Of a stretch of 64,000 nucleotides of DNA, positions 59,938-64,000 are shown in pieces (positions within the stretch are counted from its first letter, which is position 1; every line of letters starts with the position of its first letter). The notes under the pieces were generated by a model that was not told the DNA's origin, ran no database searches, and saw nothing but the letters and a program-made list of their open reading frames with translations. A program made the translations under genes and the position numbers. The stretch covers positions 14,702,260-14,766,259 of the forward strand of contig ML681997.1 of assembly GCA_007922195.1 (NCBI GenBank), written 5' to 3'. Origin of the DNA: Podocnemis expansa (lineage: Eukaryota; Chordata; Testudines; Podocnemididae).

Positions 59938-60165
59938 CAATGTACTGGGATTCAGATTTTTGTTTAGCCCTGGCTCTGCCACAGACTTTCTGTGTGACAT
60001 TGGGCATTTCACTTGATCTCTCTGTGCATAAAGTTGCCATTAGTAACATGAGAAAAATAATGATTTCGTTCTTCAACCATTTGTCTATCTTGTCTATTTA
60101 AGCTGTGAACTCCTTGGGTCAGGGAACATCTCTTATTCTGTGTTTGTACAGCACCTAGTGCACAC
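59938..60165 (+). repeat. MIR-type CORE-SINE with reptile-style tail
   Basis: CTGGGATTCAGATTTT, CCTGGCTCTGCCACAGAC, TTTCTGTGTGACATTGGGCA and TTTCACTTGATCTCTCTGTG follow the MIR core in order; then GCTGTGAACTCCTTGGGTCA, GGGAACATCTCTTATTCTG and TGTTTGTACAGCACCTAGTG form the tail. The best-preserved MIR in the window. The tRNA-derived head is not clear. Confidence 0.85.
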
Positions 60166-61769
60166 TAGTGCTTAGATTTGCTATTGTGAAAGTGACAATG
60201 ATTGCTAAAACTGCTGGACTTGGGACCTAAATGTGACATTGTTGTTAATAAAAATCTGTGTATCTAATCTGCTACACGTGAGCACTATAAAAATGCACTG
60301 CTAAGAATTCTAATCATTTGTGTTCAAGAGTCAGCTATCACCTTTTGCTAATGAAAACAAACATAGGATATTAATAAAATGTTTTCTCTCATTGCACAAC
60401 TACAAATATATCAAAATAGCCACACTACTTCTTTTCATTATTTCTTTGAGGGAAAATGTCATCTGTAAGCTGAAAAGTTTATATTGCAAGACTCTAATTA
60501 TTTTTTTTGCCAGCTATTAAACCTCAGAAAATAAGGATTCTTAAGGGAAATGGTTATTTTGACCCTCCCTTCTCAACTGTGATGTTGATGCTATAGTTAG
60601 TACAATATACCTTGAACCAAAATGCATCCAAAGTGAGCTCAAATTTATTACTTAAAGTGCCCCATCACCTCCTCAAAATGTCATTGCTCGAAATTATACC
60701 TACTCACTGTTTGCATCCCTAGGAGGTACTGTATGCAACATATATTTTCTTTCTGTTTATAGAAATAGGGAAAAAATACTATTCTCAGGTTTGTTATTCC
60801 CTCCATTGCTCATTTTTGCCATGAGAAAAACTTATTACTCCCATGAAATAATTTATGTATTTTAAATTAATTTTAGATTCCTGGGCTTTACCTCAGATAC
60901 ACTGCTGTCATACACAGGAATATATGTATTGGTTTGGATAGGCTTAATGAAAAAAATAAAGAAAAGTCAGTTGTATGCAAGTGTCAATTGCTACTTAACA
61001 TCCTCACTACATTGCTCCTAAAGGTTGTTTTCTTGAATGCTGGAGAGATGAAAGATTGAAATCCTTAGTTCTGGGAATTGCATTTTTTATAGTTCTTGAA
61101 GATGTCTCCCTGAGGACCCAAAACATGATGTGGTCTTTTGGTAAAGAAATAAAAGGAAGTCTACTTAATAAGCATGTTTCTCTTTCATAGTTTAAGGTAT
61201 CTAGGCAGTATTTGCATTTACCTCTGGTGTAATAAAAGCTCTGTCTGACATAGATGGCAAGCAACAGAAGAAGAGGTTGAAATGAGGAGCTCTTCACTTT
61301 ATGGGAAAGGTGGTTTTGAATTACCATACTCCCTTTAAGGAGATCATTATGGGGATGGTGCACAGGATTAATGAATGTGTTCTTTTCATCCTCAAGATCT
61401 GATATTCCTGACATCAAATCCCAAGAAGTGCAGCTGGAGAGTTGGATATGAATTTCATAATATGTTTGTCAAAAGAATAGGGGTAAATAGTTATACTTTC
61501 TATGGACTAACGCAAACCAACAAACAAAAAAGGTTGTTGCACACGAGGAGTCACCATTTGTAATACATAACACATTGGTTGTCAGAGAAGATAGTTCTAG
61601 TCTAGTATAACTACAAGTTTTTTAAATTCATCAGCTATAATTCATTGAGATAAACACCTATTCGTGCCAGTGGGCTTAGATCAGACCTTAAAAAAATAGA
61701 ACTCACCTACATTTCTGTGCAAGCAAACCATCAACTGCATTAACCTCTTGTCATATATAGACTCACAGG
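60166..61769. other. Unassigned AT-rich sequence
   Basis: The longest frame (61007-61417, minus, 136 codons) has no domain I recognise, no flanking exon signals and a biased L/S/K content; not called. Confidence 0.4.
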
Positions 61770-62577
61770 CTATGTCCACATCTGACTGCTTATTTTGAAA
61801 TAAGTTAATTTTGAAATAATCAAAATCGAAATAAAATACTTAATTTGATTTAATTTAAATTAATTAAATTTTAATTTAAATCGAATTAAGGAAAAAATAA
61901 GAAAACGAAATAGCAAGTCCAGACAGGACTTACTATTTCGATTGGGGAGAGGGGCACCCTGGGAGATGTGGCAACATGGCCCCCTGGCGGGCCACATTGC
62001 CACCCAATCTCCTGCCTGGCTCTCACTTGGAGAGCAAGGCAGTGGAAAAAGCACCGGGGGAAGGCAGCTTGGAGATGGTCCCCCGTGACTGCTCCACCAC
62101 CTGGGGGGGGGGGTCCAGGGAGCCCAGCTCCCGGCCAGCTGCGGCAGGGTCAGCCGTGGAGGCTGCGGCCACCCCGTGGGGGCTGCTGACCCCCGCAGCT
62201 GGCGGTGGGGTGAGCCGCAGAGGCTGTGGCCACCCCATGAGGACGGCCTTGTGTGTGCTCCTGCACTGCCCCTCATCACCCTGGCCAGGGTGCTGAGGGG
62301 GGGATGGGCCTTCCTTCCAGGGTGGAAGGTCAGTTATTATATCGATATGCCAGGTATATCGATATAATAGAGCCACATGGGTTATTTTGAAACCACAGTT
62401 TTGAAATAACCAGTCATTTTGATATAATACTAGGTTTTATTATATTGAAATGACTTTCCTTATTTTGAAATAAGGAAGCTCCTTATTTTGAGATAAGAAA
62501 CATTGTGTGGACATGGCAAATTTTATTTCAAAACAATATCTGTTGTTTTGAAATAAAACTCTTGTGTGGACACACCC
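61770..62577. mobile_element. Harbinger-like MITE with a 390-bp GC-rich core, 808 bp
   Basis: Ends GGCTATGTCCACAT and GTGTGGACACACCC are inverted repeats. The outer parts are TTATTTTGAAATAA words; next comes a hairpin at 61906-61940 (CGAAATAGCAAGTCC / GGACTTACTATTTCG, loop AGACA), then a GC-rich core at about 61945-62330 with partly repeated CTGCGGCCACCCCGTGGGGG and AGGCTGTGGCCACCCCATG units. A second terminal-like GTGTGGACATGG at 62506-62517 suggests a nested or composite structure. Frames of up to 139 codons in the core have no domains. Confidence 0.65.
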
Positions 62578-62905
62578 ACAGACTTTAAGGTCAGAAGGGA
62601 CCAATATGATTATCTAGTCTGACCTCCTGTATAACACAGGCCACAGAACCTCACCCACCCACTCCTGTAATAAACCCTTAACCTACGGCTGATTTATTAA
62701 AGTTCTCAAATTGTGATTTAAAGACTTTAAAGTGCAGGAATCCATCAACAAGTGAGCTGTGCCCCTTGCTACAGAGGAAAGTGAAAAACCTCTAGATCCC
62801 TTGCCAATCTGCTTGGGGGGAGCATTCCTTCCTGACCCCAGATATGGCAATCAATTAAACTCTGAGCATGTGGGCAAGACTCACCAGCCAGACACCCTCT
62901 TCTAT
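62578..62905 (-). mobile_element. CR1-like LINE 3' UTR (antisense)
   Basis: CAGACTTTAAGGTCAGAAGG, GATTATCTAGTCTGACCTCC, CACAGAACCTCACCCACCCA, GAGCATGTGGGCAAGACTCA and CCAGCCAGACACCCT are a well-kept copy of a turtle/crocodile CR1 3' UTR. It abuts the MITE directly. Confidence 0.85.
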
Positions 62906-63107
62906 TCATGATTTTGTTTAATTCCAATAAAGAGATGTATGGGCTATATGGAAAATGGATTTGTGGATCAATTACCAAATGTAACCACATTGTTTTGGAA
63001 TATTGTGTACATTATTTTAGTGTTTATTTTCTAATTTTATATAATTTAAACTTTGTAGCTGTATGGAAAAAAATTCTAATGTCCTATCTATAATGTTCAA
63101 AGTTGAG

Positions 63108-63240
63108 TTCCAAAGGGGCAGCAGTGTTAGGCTAGTAAAGCAAAAAAAAGCAAGGAATCTTGCGGCACTTAAAGACTAACAGATTTATTTATCACATGAG
63201 CTTTCCTGGAAGAAAATCCCACTTCATCAGATGCTTTGAA
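63108..63240 (-). mobile_element. Penelope-like 3' tail, minus strand, single
   Basis: TTCCAAAGGGGCAGCAGTGT, GGCACTTAAAGACTAACAGA and CCCACTTCATCAGATGCTTT: the full 3' end through the hairpin block, truncated at GAAGAGGGCC. No inverted arm follows. Confidence 0.88.
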
Positions 63241-64000
63241 GAGGGCCCTCAGAGTTAGTTAGTTAGTTAGCCTTTGTTCAGAGTTAGTGGGGCCCCACGT
63301 CCAGCTTTATTTTTGGACCTCCCCCTGCCACCTTAGGGATCCAGCCAAGAAAAGGAATAGTCTCTCTGATCTTCCCTGCATTTTTCACTCTTTTTTTCTT
63401 CATCCTTCTTCTATAAGTAATAGGAAGTAAATGAAAATAAACTGAGGCACCTTGATTGGTTTTGTAGTCTTAACTTTTCTTTTCCCCACAGATCACTTGA
63501 AAACTGCTGAGGGTATCCCCACAGCCTGGCAAATGATCAGATAATCCACATGTTGCCTCACCCATTCTTTTTGATGAATGTCCACTATTACATATTTTAA
63601 CATTTTCAAATATGATGAAAGATTAGGTTAGATTGAGAATTGTCTTTTTGCTTAGCTTTGTCTTTTTGCCTCACCTTCATTTATTTGAGTTTTTTACTGC
63701 CAGACTCAGAGTGTCACTTCATTATTGCTAAAATATTGACCTTGATTTTAGGCAGATTAAATATGTCTGAAAGAGCAAGGGTGGTGTCACAGGTGGGCTT
63801 GGGTGAGCTGTGAACCACCCAATCAGGTTTTACACAGTTAATCCCATATTTTTAATGAGGCTCTGTAAAAACAGGATATTAAACTATATCATATGCTAGT
63901 GATAAATGATGGGTATTGTTGCAAAGTGCAAGAGTGGCTGTTTTTGTTCAGTCGGATAATTGGTCAAGCCGAAAGAGTTTGACTGGCAAATGACTATTTC
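63241..64000. other. Unassigned sequence at window end
   Basis: Begins with a short (TTAG)4 run at 63255-63270; the rest is featureless. Confidence 0.5.

Noticed and set aside
61007..61417. 136-codon minus frame
   Set aside because: No recognisable domain, repetitive amino-acid texture, no neighbouring exon signals.
63255..63270. Telomere-like repeat (TTAG)n
   Set aside because: Four copies of a tetramer, not TTAGGG; an ordinary short microsatellite.
1..64000. tRNA, rRNA, CRISPR arrays, bacterial operons, phage genes
   Set aside because: Looked for and not seen; the repeat content is that of a vertebrate chromosome.

Overview
This is a piece of a vertebrate nuclear genome, almost certainly a reptile and most likely a turtle. 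The evidence is the repeat content: many CR1 LINEs ending in the (ATTCTATG)n-type tail, GIY-YIG Penelope-like elements with the 'TCTGATGAAGTGGG...CTAGACTAACACGG' tail, MIR-type CORE-SINEs, hAT and Harbinger-like MITEs that open with GGSTATGTCYACAC, and moderate to low GC. A softshell turtle would fit, but that is an inference from repeat style. I see no convincing host exon, tRNA, rRNA, CRISPR array or bacterial-type operon. The window reads as intergenic or deep intronic sequence. All substantial reading frames belong to retroelements.

Layout. 1-2.4 kb: a long hairpin MITE, a hAT MITE with a perfect 8-bp target duplication, a small inverted Penelope pair, and a CR1 tail. 2.4-14 kb: mostly unassigned AT-rich sequence holding a solo LTR (4953-5724), a (CA)n tract with an assembly gap, MIR relics and small MITEs. 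14-17 kb: a 448-bp palindromic MITE and an old antisense CR1. 17-25 kb: largely unassigned. 25-30 kb: a possible LTR fragment, a 2.5-kb CR1 (copy B) with mostly open ORF2, and an antisense CR1. 30-39 kb: a 389-bp MITE with TTA target duplication and an inverted Penelope pair with a 13-bp target duplication. 39-42.6 kb: CR1 copy C nested in an older CR1-like LINE; copy C carries an inverted copy of its own RT segment. 46.5-51 kb: CR1 copies D and E separated by a MITE with a GC-rich core. 53-57.4 kb: an antisense LINE of another clade, invaded by a 1.8-kb head-to-head Penelope pair, a CR1 tail and a hAT MITE. 58-64 kb: a C-rich tract, a 211-bp hairpin MITE, a good MIR copy, a MITE with a GC-rich core, a CR1 tail and a single Penelope tail.

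How the parts relate. Three of five Penelope copies are head-to-head inverted pairs, each lying between one short direct repeat, so the palindrome looks like the unit that inserted. Four or five MITEs share terminal sequence but have bodies built from family-specific palindromic words centred on TTCGAA/TTTGAA; two of them carry the same hairpin beside a GC-rich core. These two patterns, plus the inverted self-copy inside CR1 copy C, are the most unusual things here. Unassigned intervals are listed so the reader knows they were looked at.
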